64,000 nucleotides of DNA, taken from positions 1-64,000 of the forward strand of contig QEYB01001657.1 in the NCBI GenBank assembly GCA_017562135.1. Reading direction: 5' to 3'. Both the position numbers and the translations under genes were made by a program. This document shows, in pieces, positions 12,586-26,395 of this stretch (its first letter is position 1; each line of letters starts with the position of its first letter). The DNA is from Dipylidium caninum (taxonomy: Eukaryota; Platyhelminthes; Cestoda; Cyclophyllidea; Dipylidiidae). The notes beneath the pieces were generated by a model. That model was not told where the DNA came from. It saw only the letters and a program-made list of their open reading frames with translations, and did not search any database.

Positions 12586-14214
12586 GGCGTCGCTTCGCCT
12601 ATGAAAGCACCATGACCAGGGACACATTAAATCTTCAACCTCGGCGCATTTACTCTCCACTCCATCTCCTCGCCGACTCTCCTCTCGTGCCCCCCTCGCC
12701 CCACTCAATTGGTACTACTTTACTTTCGATGACTGTGCGCACGTACCGATGTCTCATTCCAAGTTTACATTATATTACGTATAAGTGTACGACAAAGTCA
12801 ATTCGCTTAAAGATACACATTCACCTGGACACACACACTCGCGCTCACACCCACACACGCACACGCATCGATTATACATGGAGGCCTAATACACAGCCAA
12901 TTCCCTCCCCTCCGTCGAACAGGCCCCACGCAGATCCAAAGCCCGGGCTTCAAGGAGGAGAACGAGGTTTGCTGACGAAGGCTGCAATGATGAAAACGGG
13001 GTGGCGCACCACAGGAACACCTTTTGGGGAGAACCTATAACATTCCATTCGAACACCAATTCGACATAAGCTCCTCCACCGTTTTCATTCATTCCCCTCA
13101 CATCGTACACTCCCCTATTCCGCAGGTCTACACACGCGCGCACGCGCATGCACAAGGGGTACGAGTTTTCGCAGATCTCCCCTTCACTCAACTTTGGCCT
13201 TTTCAACTGTGCTGTTCTTCCCCTACAACGTGTGTGTGTGCGTTTATGTATATACATTTCTGTCGCCTATTGTTATATCAAGCTGCCTACTTGTTTCAAA
13301 TGGGTGAGTGTAGGTGCGGGGGTGAGGATGGGAATGAAAGTGGACATTCGCAGCCACCGTCACCACAAGACAATCTGAAGAAATGCGTAGAATCTTCGCC
13401 ACTGGCCACCACGCGATGCTCCTGTTGATCTTCCGGGCTTATGATTGGGAATTCGTCATCAGGTCTGGTCTTGTCCTCCAACATTAGGAGTTGACGAATC
13501 GAGAGGCTTATAAGGTGAAATCTTGGGCAAAAATGTCGAGGCGCGCAGTTTAATCTCATGTCAGGCGATTTTTCTTGCCCGGACGCGAGGTAGACCCCGC
13601 TAATTAGCACTACTGGGGGATTCGAGGGGGGAAGGTTCGACCTGGTACAGAATGCTTTAGAGGACGGGCGGCCTGAAACCCTCGTGTAAAGGCGATCAAA
13701 GAGAAGTTATTCTTGTGTGCTGGCCACCGGGGACGTAAATTACAGGGGATGGGAACGTATCAAGTGGTGTCAACAACTGTTCCACTGCTTAATGAGGGAC
13801 ACGCTTGATTAATTATGCCAGCGTTTGAAGTGCGAATTTTTTGCCTGATTTATAAATATTTTTCCAACAGTTCGCAGATCGAAGTGACTGTTAAATGTGG
13901 CAAAAGTGGCGTTCTCTTACTTCAAACCAAATATTCTCCTCCGGCTTCACCATAGTAATAAATTGTGAATGCAAGGAGATAGAAAAGACGGAGATTTTTG
14001 TCGTCCCATTCACGTCTAACGGGATACGGCAGTGGTGTTGTGGAAAGCAGCCTTTCACGAGGTCAACTAGCAAAGGCAATTAAATGGGGAGGGCTGTTAG
14101 CCAACCCTGTAATTGTCGCCGGAGGAAGAACGTGTAGTAGGTAGGGCGAAAAAGAGATGTGGAAAGGCTTCGGGGCCAACGACAAGGCTAGTTATTCCGC
14201 ATCACTGCGCGCTA
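12586..14214. other. 3' flank of the ligand gene and intergenic DNA
   Basis: This holds the 3' untranslated region of the ligand gene and anonymous sequence. A CA/CG-rich simple repeat lies near 12817-12870 and a shorter CG-rich tract near 13130-13150. No clear AATAAA signal was found close to the stop, and no exon was recognised. Confidence 0.45.
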
Positions 14215-14625
14215 TGGCGGATAGTCAGAGGTGAGGGGACCAGCGTGTCTTACAACCAGGTTCCCATCGCCATCCCGGTCCCAGCCCCATACATAAACTC
14301 ATCATTCTCTTTCTGCTCCGTCAAACGACGGGACTGATGAAGACCTCAAATTGTACAGTTTAACGCTCCTTTTCAATCCTTGCGTCCACGTGAACCACCT
14401 CACTCCATCCCTTTCTCTCCTGCCAACTCCATTACCTCCCAAATTCCCTCTGCTTCTCCGTCGTCAGAAGCTTTCCACTGAACTTCCCACGTTTCCATGA
14501 GTTACAGATTGCGGACCTCAAGTCTCCCCTTACCCTACAGTCGGCGCTAAGCGTACTCTCCTCAACGACACTTCCCTCCATCTCCCAACTCCGACTGCCA
14601 ACTTATCGTCTCCTGTCAAGTAGAC

Positions 14626-14716
14626 ACCGCCGCCTCCGCCTCCGCCTCCACCTCCGCCTCCGCCTCCGCGGCCGCCTCCGACTCCGACTTCGTCGCCACT
14701 TCCGCCTCTGTGGATG
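14626..14716. repeat. CCGCCT hexamer array within repeat B copy 1
   Basis: Tandem CCGCCT/CCACCT/CCGACT hexamers. The homologous array in copy 2 (near 25950-25985) is shorter, so array length has changed since the two copies separated. Confidence 0.75.
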
Positions 14717-15039
14717 CTGCCTGAGAAGTCGAGTGGTTGAGAGGAGGTCGAAGTGGAGACTACAGTGTGTGGTGAAAGGTGTCACATTTAACCGTGTCTG
14801 ACGACCTTGTGCCCCGTTCTCTCGCTCTCCCTCTCACTCCCTTCCCCGTCTCGCCTTCTCCTCCGCCCCTTCTCCTCCGCCCCTTCTCCTCCTCCCACTT
14901 TCTCACCCTCTTATCCCTTGCTTCCCTCACCTCCTTCGTTCGTCTTTTCGTCTCCCTGCCAACCTACCTAACTGGCAGTTTACTTTCTAGCCCTCTCCTC
15001 CGCCTCTCTGTTCGCCCGTCTGTTTCTCCGTTCATCTGT

Positions 15040-15120
15040 CTGCCTTTCTGTCCTTCTGTCTGTCTGTCCATCCATCCGCCTGTCTATCCGTCTGTCCGCC
15101 TGTCTGTCTGTCTGTCTGTT
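15040..15120. repeat. TCTG/TCCG tetranucleotide array within repeat B copy 1
   Basis: Tandem TCTG with TCCG and TCCA variants. The mirror array in copy 2 is CAGA-rich, around 25556-25670, with a different unit number. Confidence 0.75.
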
Positions 15121-15430
15121 TGGTCTATCTGTAGTCACCTCAGTGTGCAGTACGTCTGGAAGACACCGCGCTCATGCACGGTGGGAACACTGAATCCGTG
15201 CAGGCGCCTGAGGGAATAGCCGAGTTGAGAGAACTGTTCTACTGTTCACTCACCCCACACCGTTCAACTTCCCAACTGTTCACCATCAATTTGTCCTAAT
15301 CGAATCACTCCATTTAATTGGATTTGACTGTCCCGCCTAGTCCACTAGTTCACTTTCCTGCCTGATGGACTACTTCGAACAGTTGCAATTGGTTTCGACG
15401 CTTATCCTTACCCCACCTCAAGGTATAAAA

Positions 15431-18400
15431 GGGACATCGGGATCGACAACGCGGCACCCACAATGAGGTGAAACATCCCCCGCCGGGCGATCCTGTTACA
15501 GGTCACGAAGTAAGTCATCACATTTACGTCCCTCTCTACACGGAGCTGTTGATTTTATTTTCTCCTTGGCGTCCGCTCGCGGTGGGCGGTGAGCAGACTA
15601 CAAGCGGTTCCTGCATCATACAGCTGTCTTAACTTCCACCTTAGACTAAATGGCATGGCTAATAAGCAATTTAATGAGGAATGAGGTGATGCGTCCGCAT
15701 TCGTTTATTTTTCCTCCTGGCAAAGGTGTGACTCGATCATCTTACCTCGTCCGTCTGACTGACCTCACTCCGCGTTTTGACCTGTCTCTAGATAAAGTGG
15801 TTGCAGGCAACTCCTCTTTTCACAGCTTCGAGTTAAAGCAGTCGAATAAGTTTGGCCAACAGTGTAAGCTTGTGCCTTTCACCGAGGTCCAAAGAAGGTC
15901 ACTTGAAAAGGCGAAGAATTGCATCGACTATTCACCCTCAAAATGCGCTCCTGGTTCAGTTGAGCGCCGAAGCGATTTCATAGCTGTCCCCTAATCTGAG
16001 TGGCTGATGTTTGTGTTTGTTTGCATGTGTATGTACGTTTTTGCTTCAAATTTTCAAAATATTTCGATAGAAGCCGACTTCATCACCCTCTCCTTGGTGA
16101 TGTGGAAACTGGTTTCATGACCCGTCGGCCCTTAAAAAAGGCCACAAATAGGCGGTCTTGCCATCATTCAACTACCGCCGATTTGGCCACCTCTCGTACG
16201 GGACACAAGTCTTTCATCATGTAATAGGCATAACTCGGCTTAACAGTTCTGCCAATACCACCCCGTATATTTGCATTGGGAGGTGAAAAAAGGTGGACGC
16301 CAATTGTGTAGCATTTCAACAATTGGCGGAAAGGTGCGCAACTCCAACCAATCACAAGTCTTTTTTCGCTCTTGTCGTAGCTACTATCACCACCGCCAAC
16401 ACCATCATCATCATCGGTTTAATGTTGATTATACTAATAACAATAGTTATCATTTTATCATCAGCATCATCAACAATTAATAACCCCATGATTAATGCGC
16501 CCGTGGGGGGTCGTGGCCATAACCTTTACACACGGAGCAGCAGCTCTCAGGTGGTTGGGGAAAAGGTCAGCAGGAGATAACAATAAAAAATGCGTCTTCT
16601 TCCCTTCACCACACTGTGTCGGGGGCCCTTGTACAGAACGGGCGGGCAGCGGAGGCGGTAGCGGCGGTGGAGGCCGTGCCCGGTGTTGTGAAAATACGAG
16701 GTTCTCTTGCCACCGGGGATTTTTCAAATAGAATTCCAGTGGATCTGCGCCGTTGACCTTTCTGCGGCATAGGCCCCTTAACTCTCAGCCCACCGCCCAA
16801 CACCTGAAAAAAAGGCGTAAAAATAGTTCAGGGAAAAGGGGAATGTGTGCGTTTGTATGCCCCCGTGCGCTCGTGTGTGCCTCCGCGGGTGAGCTTTTTA
16901 ACTAATCCCGCTGTACAATGACGTACCTCCACTTTACCAATAATACAATAATCACCGTGAACTGCGTTGTCTGCTCTGGAGGCCAGAAGTCGGCTAGTCA
17001 ACAAATCCTTAACCCTTCGTTGAATAACTGCTGCTCAACTCGCCGTCAATTAAACGATCTCCGTCCAGGCTAAGAGAGGGAATGAAGGGTCGGTACAACT
17101 TGAGTTCCCCTCGTCCCTCTTCTTCTCTCAAGGTCGTTCCGATGACCCCCTGATAAGGTGCTCCGTGGTGATTTGCTTCGCAAATCCAGCTCTCGCCTGT
17201 TTAAACTCTCTACCTCCAGAGCCCGGGAACTAACGTTGCATGTCATAGAGGCTACCCTCCGTCCTCAAGCGCGCAGTGAATCTGTCTTTTTTGGCCGCCA
17301 AAGTAGGCCTTTATTGAGATACTGTGGCCAATGCGTGACAAGTGATGCAATAGGTAGTCAGGGGTAAACAGGAGTGATGGAGGACATTTGTAATGCGGGA
17401 AATGAGAGTTTCTGGCCCATGTTTGCTAATGATAGACAGCGGAGACTCAATCACAACGATTTCCTCATTTCAGCAATCATGCACATCCCCGCCACTCAAA
17501 TCAGTTATTCATCGAGTCGACAGCCAACATGCCATGCAGCGCGGGGTCCAACTTTCAGTCGAGTTTAAAGCCTTAGTTGAATGGTGGGAATAATTTCAAA
17601 GTCGTCAACTCTAAGCGAAATGTCCCTCATTTTCAGCTGAGAGATTAATGCCGAGAGGCTCCATCAGAGGTATTGGCACCCTGAAAGTGGAGTGACTCTA
17701 AGTAGAAGGTAGGCTGAAGCTGGGACGACGCTATGACGAGTAATATCTCCGATATCATGGGTGACGCCTCCGACTCCTTTAGGTCCGCTTAGGGGGGGAC
17801 GATGTCGTACCCGACTCGAATACCCGGTAGGAAGCCTTTTCGCCGAAAGAAGTGGGACAACACATAGATACTGCTTCATTTACCACATTAGTCCTGCGAA
17901 CAAAGGTTCCCTTTCCTTCAAATTGCGGATATTGCGTGGTAAAACTTGGTGATCCGCGGATACAGGAGTCGGGACTTGAGGCTGGAGAGGAAAAATATCA
18001 TGCTCCCTTCTTCCCCCCTCCCCTTCAAATAAATATCCGTCTCGTATGACGTTTAGCAGCAAGAATTTGACATTTCATTGCCAGTGTACATCAAGGCACA
18101 ACATGGTGCGTGAAGATTAAAAGTTCTTGCGGGACTAACTTATGGCTTCGTTTACCACACTGCGTTTGATCGGATGGTGTTCGGTAGCACTGCCGTCAGT
18201 GGCTATCAGTCTACAGACAGATCCTCACGACCCTTATTTTAGGTGGCCTAACGCCTAAAAATGGACGCTGTGGGCACGCATGTGTTACGTGTGGGTATAT
18301 TTATGCGATATGAGCCCGTAAATAACATTTCTCCTCTTACTGCACGTGGTTTTGCCTCCTTGGCGTAAGTGTTGACATGCGTAAACTTCCTTCCGCACAA

Positions 18401-21400
18401 TTTTTGTGAGGGCAACGCCACACGGCTTCACTCTCTCCCCTCTCCTTTTCTGTTTCTGTTTCTTCTCCTTATTTATTTCCTCCCCTCGGGTCAACATGGG
18501 TATGGGTATGGGTATGGTATAGTCACGTAGGTCAAATGTTTTCTCCTTGATGAAGACAGTAAAAATTATGGAGGAGGTTGAATGTTCCCTGTGCACGCAG
18601 GGTGGTGGCAGGAGAAGTGCCGAGGCGCAAGGGGAAGGGAAAGGGAACGAGCAATTCGGCTGGAGTTAAAAAGGAACCGGTCGGGAAAAGGCCAAACGGT
18701 TGTCGAGCGTGGTGGTGGTCACGTTTCAGCACATAACAGAATCCTTTTTTACAAATAGGCAAAACGTCTTGGATCATTCTTTCGACATGCCGAGTGAAAT
18801 TGTGGGGAAGGAGAAGGGTAGAACGAGCGACACAGAGTAAGTAGACGCGCGAGCGAGCTAGATAAGCGAGTGCCTACATATACACACACGCACGTGTACC
18901 CCTTGGACGGCTGTGTGAATTTTTTTGTTGGGTGCACCCTGTCGCTATCGTGCGAACTTGGGTGAAAACAAATTACCATTATTAAGGCATTACATGTATT
19001 CAGGAGGGGAGACGTGGTGTCCCATTTATCATCGCGACCACTCTCTCTCTCCCCTTCTTTCCCCCTCTCACTCCCGCTCTCACTCTCACTCTCGCCCTCT
19101 GTCTCTCACTCCCTCGCTCTTTCCACCTCTTTGTCTCCTCGCTCTCCCACCGCCCGACTGGCAGACCGATAGATGGTAGGTATTTCATCCTATGTACACA
19201 GACTTGATGCATCTCCGGGTGCCTTCATGCTCTGGAAACTGTCGTTAACTCCCGTCCATCACGATCGCGGTTGCTGGTGTGTTAAAATATGGTAGATCAC
19301 GATTTCACAGCATTCCCACACTCTTCTTTGTCAATTCCTATGCTGTCATCGCATCATCAGTCTGTCGGCTACTCGCGACTCTCGGAGAAAACGCATTATT
19401 TTGTTCAAGTCTCTACGCGATATTATTACATTTAATATCAGCCAACGTCGATATTGTAGCTCATTAAGTGTCTGTTGGTATTGGAAAATGATGGCAGGAG
19501 GAGCTTTTACTCCTTCTCTATACTTAACTTTTTCAATAGTGATATTGAGATATCATTACTTCCTTAATTTCCACCTACTCACTTACATCGACCTCTTCAG
19601 AGAAAGCTTTAACCGAAAGCCAAAAAATGGTCGATGTTCCCCCATGACGGAGGTATTCCTTGCCTCGGGAATGTGGGTAAGTACATGCGAGGAAAGATGG
19701 GCCACTTCGTTTTCACGTATTCCTTTCAATCATGTCAGTTCACATGATGCAATTTCCATTACTCAAAAGAGAAGGTAGTTTCCGAGGCATATCCCACCTT
19801 CGGGGGTTTCATGCTTTATTCCCTGAGGGAAGGCCAAAAGCTATCGTCTGTCAACCGTCTTCACCTTTTGAATTTTACCCTTTAAAGAGGAGTTGGGAGG
19901 CGCTGCCATAAAAACAATCCTCTTTTCACCTCCGACAGTCCCATGTAAATAGATGAACTTATGATGGCAGAGCGGCTGATGCCCCTATATTGCAGCTGCA
20001 TTGGTCGGTGGCTAACCCCGCTGACAGTATAAGGCGTCCTCTCCCAGAATCCTCCGAGAGGCCTCTGTTCTGCGTGTCTTCCCTTCTGGGGTGAAAGTTC
20101 TACCGCAAGGTCAGAGATGGAGCGAATGGTGGGATCTATGAACTTCTCGTCACGATGTGAGGACCGTCAAGCTGCCTATTTTCCTCTCTCTTCTTCCTTT
20201 GAGCTATGCTTTTCACAATTGTCTTGAGGATCGTATTTGCTGGCAGAAATTTCCCCAACTATTTCGTCTCCTCACACCTTTCACTTCCTCTCCAGTCATC
20301 ACTTTTACACATCGGCAGGTCTGTCGAAAATTTCAAGATAGCGGAGGGTCCGATTTGGACCTCCAAATTTTGCGCCGGAGGAGCGGACTCGTTTCGCTAA
20401 ATATCAAAGGATGTGCAGAAACTTGGATTATCAGATTGCAACTTTGGGTCGTATACGCTCGGGCGACGACATTAATCGGTGGATGAGGATTCGTTTAACT
20501 CTCGTCTCCGCCTCTCCCTCTCTATCTCTCGCTCTCACAATCTTTTGCTCCCACCGAAGCCCCCTTTCCCGCCACTCTGTCGCAGGCGGCAGTCCCCTCG
20601 TTGTGGACATCTAGACCCTCCACACGTTGCCATGTGAAATACGCACGTGTGTCAAACACATGCAAGTATACGGGGGAGTAAGTTGGAGGAACGCGAGGAT
20701 GCTGTGTCCCGTGGCAATAAACAGGGACGCTGTTGTTCATTGGCCTTGACATGACCGAGAGAGTGCGTCGCCAGGGCCAATGGTGTTACCAGAGCTGCTG
20801 ACGACGTGCAGGTCGGCATATGTTCATTTGGTCTGGGATGGAGTGATGGGAAAGTGGATTGCAACTGAATAGCTCAGTTAATCACACAGCGTTACCCTTT
20901 TGCCACGATATGCTATTCCCGTTGATAGTTCGTATAAATCAAAATTAACCAATCTGTGTGAAATAAATGGGATGCTTCTCGGTGTACAGGGACGACAATT
21001 AGGCATTCATCGGATTGTTTATTTATGCAATTATTTGTGGGGATCTATGACAGGACAAACGGAAATTCCTCTGTCCTCATATCACCAAAATCTCAGCTTA
21101 GCGTTTTCGGGCCTCGAGGATTTCCGACCTTCAGCAGGTCGTCATTCTTCATGCTCCTTTCCTTCACGCCGTCTTCCGCCCCCTTCTTATAATGAAATGA
21201 TGCTTTTCACTCCAATGGAGAAGGTGAGGAGGGAGAGAAACTGTCACAAGTGGAATTGAGTTAAGCCTGTATTCTATTCCAACAACGACTTGATTTAGGC
21301 AAATGCCCCATATTGCGTGTCTCTGAGCCACTGGTACGACGTACCCCCCGTGTCAAAATAGGCGGACCTTGCGAACATGTCTCGCAACCTACTCCGCTTT

Positions 21401-24400
21401 GCAGCCCCCGTCTGTGCCTCTGCCTTGGCCAAGGCCGAGACCCAATGTGGAGCCAGTTGCGCGGGTCGTCTGTCCGGTCATGCCTACGCCTCCACGGTGG
21501 CAGTCCACAAGGCATGCTTGGTGAGGAAAAAGCGCGAAACACATAGGCCGCTGTACCTCGACTTAGGAAGGCATCGAAACACGGCTTGAATGAGGGTGTA
21601 GATGTTTATGCAAACACTGTAACAAAGACAGAGATTATCCATTTCTGCACTCCACCTCTCGTCCAAGATGTGTGAATGGAACTGAGTGCTAAATGAGCGT
21701 CCTAAGCAGAGATTGTGCATCTACGCACGCCAAGAATAGTAGGGTAGGCGACGGAGCTGATTCGTTTGGAGCTAATCTGCGTTCTCAAGTGTTGAGAACT
21801 CGGCGAGTAAACCTGGGAATAAGCAAACGATACCTCACCGACTGACCATTCAGTTGAATTCTTTCAGCGCAGATGGATGGAGTGGAAGGTGTCTATACCA
21901 ATTAAGAAATGTAACGACGTTTCCTCCCTATCTTGGCATCTACTATGACACAAGAAAACTCGTTAGTACGAAAGTTAGCCCATTACTTCACTCAAAATTT
22001 TCCATAGCGCCTTATCTCCATCCTCATCATCTCAGCCAGACTTCTGAAAGGACATTTTTGCATTTTTCCTCTCCCATTGTTTGAACTTTTATTCGGGAGA
22101 CACTCCAATATCTTCAAACTGCACAACTGGAAACAACATCTGGAGTCGACGATTTCCTACTTTTCCCAAAAGCGGTTGTGTACGCGCCCAACACTCTTTT
22201 AGCAGTACCCTTCTCTGCTTTGTTGTGTCTTGGCTTTACCACGAGGCTATTAATAGTCGGCTAGACGACCAGAAGACGGGAAAATTTCCCGTTACGGTGG
22301 CTATAAGGAGAAGCGTAGGCTATCCCAAAATGACTGGACGGCGTCCACACGCGATTCTTTTCCACTTCTACTACTTGGTCTCCTTAGGATGGAGAGTACA
22401 GAGTAGCGTGTCAAGCGCTGGAGAGGAGCGGTCAGCTCTACGGGTTGTGATCGAGAGTGGGCCCTTCCTACCTGACATTTTAACGGGCAAGGGGTTAGTT
22501 TGAATGAATCGGGTACTCGTAGAGGCGGGAAAGGCAAGGGTTGGTATTTCTGACTTAGCACACGGCTGCTAAGGGGCCGACGAAAGATAATGGTTTCTAA
22601 TCAAACCATTAGCATTAAGACATCAGTCCTGAAGAACCAAATGTACCTGACATTTTGTAAAGCCCCATTCCTCTTCTCGTACAAATACGTTATCCAACTT
22701 CCAAAAACGGCCGAATTCACCCGCCTCGTGGGGCAGAGGTGCGGCTCTGTCGGGGGTTTTCAAACCGCCCTCGAAGACATGCATTTGGCGTCATTTCATT
22801 ATCATCGCCTATGTTTTCTACTGTCACCTCGGGGAACTAGGGTCCTTGGATGCTGAGGATACGAGGCGGATGGTAAAATGCTGTGTCCTCACATGCCTTT
22901 GCGCTGGATGGACATGCTGAATGTAATCAGATGTGTAGCTTAGTAGACAACTGGATCTGACGGCAACGACAAGAGAGGTCATGAGGCAGTAGAACCAAGC
23001 ACTGGTTCCGGCCGTTGGTTTATCTTTCCTCAGGTGTCTATTGCGTTACCAGTCGTCAAAATCACTGAAAAAATTCTAACCAGAACATTTCATTATCGAA
23101 TCTTCCCCTCCGATAAATAATGCTATCCCCAACTCAACTTCGTTTCACTTATTTCGATGAGGCAGACCACAACTTAAACCCTCTTTCTAAAGAAAACCGT
23201 TACTTTCCGTTCGAAATACTGTCTCCAACCCCACCCACAGTTCTGACACCATCGTCCAAGTGAGACGACGCCATCCTACTCCTGACAACGGAGACAATTT
23301 TCGCTTACTAAACACAAACGCTTTTCTGCTTCCTGAGCATGACACTCGGCTGCAACTCTCTCCGGAAAACCCTGTTTGCTCCTATTTGACTGAACTGGAT
23401 GAGGGCTAACATCCCTATTAAGTTGAGATGCTGGGAACATCATCAGAAGGTACTGGCCACTTCCATAGGAGAGTTGCGAACCCTAAGGCCATGAAACTCC
23501 CAGTCCGTTGGTTGATAACGTCATGATCGGCGAAGGGCACTTTAACCAATAAGCCTCGGTGCAATGGAATGCGGCTGAATGGGCTTCACTCAGCCTCTGT
23601 AATCAGTCAGAGCCGCCCTCAGGATGCGGCTGCCTACTGACTCTCAAAAGTCGACCCTAGCGGCAGGATAAGGTTTAAAGGGTGAACTCAGGTGAAGATA
23701 GATTCATTCTATTGGGGCAATTATTTCGTGAGATCGAAACCATTCCAGTTTAAAGGCTTCCCCACTTCCAACAAAATGTGTCTTCCACCAAAGAAAGCGG
23801 GATTTATATGAACCTTATTGTCAACCTCAACTATTCATCCATGTTTTATGCTTTCGCCTGTCTCACCCCGCCTCCACCCCGTCCTCCACCGAAACTGCGC
23901 ATATAGCGATCCAAATAAGCGAGACGATCGAGATACCACAAAATAAGCCATGTAATTAGTTTGTCTTCGCCCAGGCCTGTCGGGCTCGGGCTTAGGAATT
24001 CACCTCGAAAAGGAATCCAACTGGCAAAGGCTACGTAGTGGTAAACCTAAGGGGAGACCGGAAGACTGAGATCGAGGCTGTGCAGAAGGTAGGCAATTTT
24101 TCCTTGAGTTGACGCATTTTGAACAGCTGACAAGGTCGTCGGGCCTCATTGTGAAAATGTCTTTAGACTCGTTGGTGACAACGTGCAAAACGTCGTTTTT
24201 CCCGGCTTTCTCAGACGCCACTACTGAGGAAGCAAATGTCTGTCTATCGGCAACTTTATACACAACCTATAAATCATCACACATGCCTTCATGGGGGAAT
24301 TTTTGTCCACCTGAACCTTGCATGAGTGTGCTATGCTTTCACACTTTCCCAGTCTGCCCTTCCAGTCGCCCGCCTCCCGCCTCCCGCCTCCCGCCTCCCA

Positions 24401-25234
24401 CTTCATCTCACTCACTTTCTCGCTTCTCGTTATATTGGCTACTTCGCCACTACTTTTTGACTACTACGCAGTTGTGGACAAAAAAGTCATTCATTAGTCG
24501 AGAGAAATGCCCCCTTTGCCAAAAAGCCTTGATATCTCTAATTAAAAACGTGTAGTTCTGAGCCAGACGCGAGAAGATTGACTCCCATTCAACTGTTTGT
24601 TGTAGGGAGCCGTCAGCGAGGTGAACATATTCGCTGCAACCTGCCTGGGGCTGCGATTTCCTCGAGTTCTGTACATTTTAGCAGCCCTCCACTCACCACA
24701 CCCTTCGGCTTCACTCGATCTAATCAAAAAAATTCCCGACAACGTTCTGGTGCCCTTTCCCTAACGATATTTAACGTGTCCACATCCCTATGCTTCAGCT
24801 GGCGGCCTTCGCTGGGCGAGGCCGTTGTCCGGCGTCGGGACAATTGAATCGAAGTGACCCAGGACTGGCCAAAAACAGGAAAACAGACCCCATTTAAGAA
24901 GGAACATTTCGGGCAGCTGCGAAATCTTGAAAATAAACCCTCGTCATTACGTTCTCCTTAAAATCACTGTCGTTATCAACTGCAACGGCTAGGAGAGTGG
25001 GGCGAAATAGGACATTTCGACAACTGTAGTGACTGTAACTCGATTATGTCTTATATTATCGAAGCGTGTAAATTTGATGAGACGGCTTAACTTAGCTAAA
25101 ATGGCGTCAAGTGGAGAACGAGCACCGATGGGGGGGAGGGGGCGGAGAATTCCTTCGACAGAGTGATTGAGGACAGTCTCAGCCGTACGACGACAATTAA
25201 TCGGGGCCACTGTTAAAAAGATAGCGTAATGCCA
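15431..25234. other. Gene-poor spacer between the two copies of repeat B
   Basis: Almost 10 kb with no recognisable exon on either strand. Open frames are short and lack family resemblance. Minor simple-sequence patches include a CAT/ATC-rich patch near 16400, TC-rich CTCTCACTC repeats near 19050-19110, and a short run of GGGTAT units near 18495. I see nothing else that I can support. Confidence 0.5.
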
Positions 25235-26395
25235 TTCCTTAAGGCCCCAAAAACAAGCATCGGAGTCAACAGCAACTGTCCGTAGAGATCCACCAGGCAG
25301 GATAGTGAACTAGTGGACTAGGCGAAACAGTCAAATCCAATTACGTGGAGTGATTCGATTAGGGTAAACTGGTTAGAACCAGGCGGTGAGGGTGGGTACT
25401 TGGGAAGTTGAACGGTGTGGGGTGAGTGAACAGTAGAACAGTTCTCTCAACTCGGCTATTCCCTCAGGCGCCTGCACGGATTCAGTGTTCCCACCGTGCA
25501 TGAGCGCGGTGTCTTCCAGACGTACTGCACACTGAGGTGACTACAGATAGACCAAACAGACAGACAGACAGACAGGCGGACAGACGGATAGACAGGCGGA
25601 TGGATGGACAGACAGACAGACAGACAGAAAGGCAGACAGATGAACGGAGAAACAGACGGGCGAACAGAGAGGCGGAGGAGAGGGCTAGAAGGCAAAATGC
25701 CAGTTAGGTAGGTAGGCAGGAAAACGAAAGACAGACGAAAGAGGTGAGGGAAGTTAGGGATAAGAGGGTGAGAAAGTGGGAGGAGGAGAAGGGGCGGAGG
25801 AGAAGGGGAGACGGGGAAGGGAGTGAGAGGGAGAGCGAGAGAACGGGGCACAAGGTCGTCAGACACGGTTAAATGTGACACCTTTCACCACACACTGTAG
25901 TCTCCACTTCGACCTCCTCTCAACCACTCGACTTCTCAGGCAGCATCCACAGAGGCGGAGGCGGAGGCGGAGGCGGAGGCGGCGGTGTCTACTTGACAGG
26001 AGACGATAAGTTGGCAGTCGGAGTTGGGAGATGGAGGAGCGTGTCGTCGAAGAGAGAACACATATCGGCGATTGTAGGGGTAAGAGGAGAGCTGAGGTCC
26101 GCAATCTGTAACTCATGGAAACGTGGGAAGTTCAGTGGAAAGCTTCTGACGACGGAGAAGCAGAGGGAATTTGGGAGGTAATGGAGTTGGCAGGAGAGAA
26201 AGGGATGGAGTGAGGTGGTTCACGTGGACGCAAGGATTGAAAAGGAGCGTTAAACTGTACAATTTGAGGTCTTCATCTGCAGAAACAGAAAGGGATTGAC
26301 GAGTTTTGTGTATGGCGCTGGGTCTAGGACCGGCGATGACGATGGGAACCTGGTTGTAAGACACGCTGGTCTCCAGCACCTCTGACCTTTCCCAA
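25235..26395 (-). repeat. Interspersed repeat family B, copy 2 (inverted)
   Basis: Reverse-complement copy of 14215-15430 with very high similarity by eye over most of its length. It differs mainly in the unit number of its internal hexamer and CAGA arrays and by loss of one 15-bp repeat unit in the TC-rich section. The low-complexity frame equivalent to that in copy 1 is still open on the minus strand (25456-25881) but again has no ATG. Both outer edges are ragged, without clear target-site duplications. Confidence 0.8.

Larger units (their letters stand above)
14215..15430 (+). repeat. Interspersed repeat family B, copy 1
   Basis: A segment of about 1.2 kb is nearly identical, in inverted orientation, to about 25235-26395. 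Both copies share the opening block with GACCAGCGTGTCTTACAACC, a CCGCCT hexamer array (14626-14716), a TC-rich tract, a TCTG array (15040-15120), and the closing block with CGAATCACTCCA. Similarity fades at both ends without an obvious terminal inverted repeat or target duplication. An open frame (14779-15219) is low complexity, starts with GTG rather than ATG, and is not taken as a gene. High identity implies recent spread or gene conversion. Confidence 0.8.

Noticed and set aside
15421..15436. TATA-box-like sequence at the right edge of repeat B copy 1
   Set aside because: It is not shared with copy 2 and no transcript or exon follows that I can support.
18490..18520. GGGTAT units resembling telomeric repeat
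   Set aside because: Only about four imperfect units, in the wrong motif for animal telomeres (TTAGGG).
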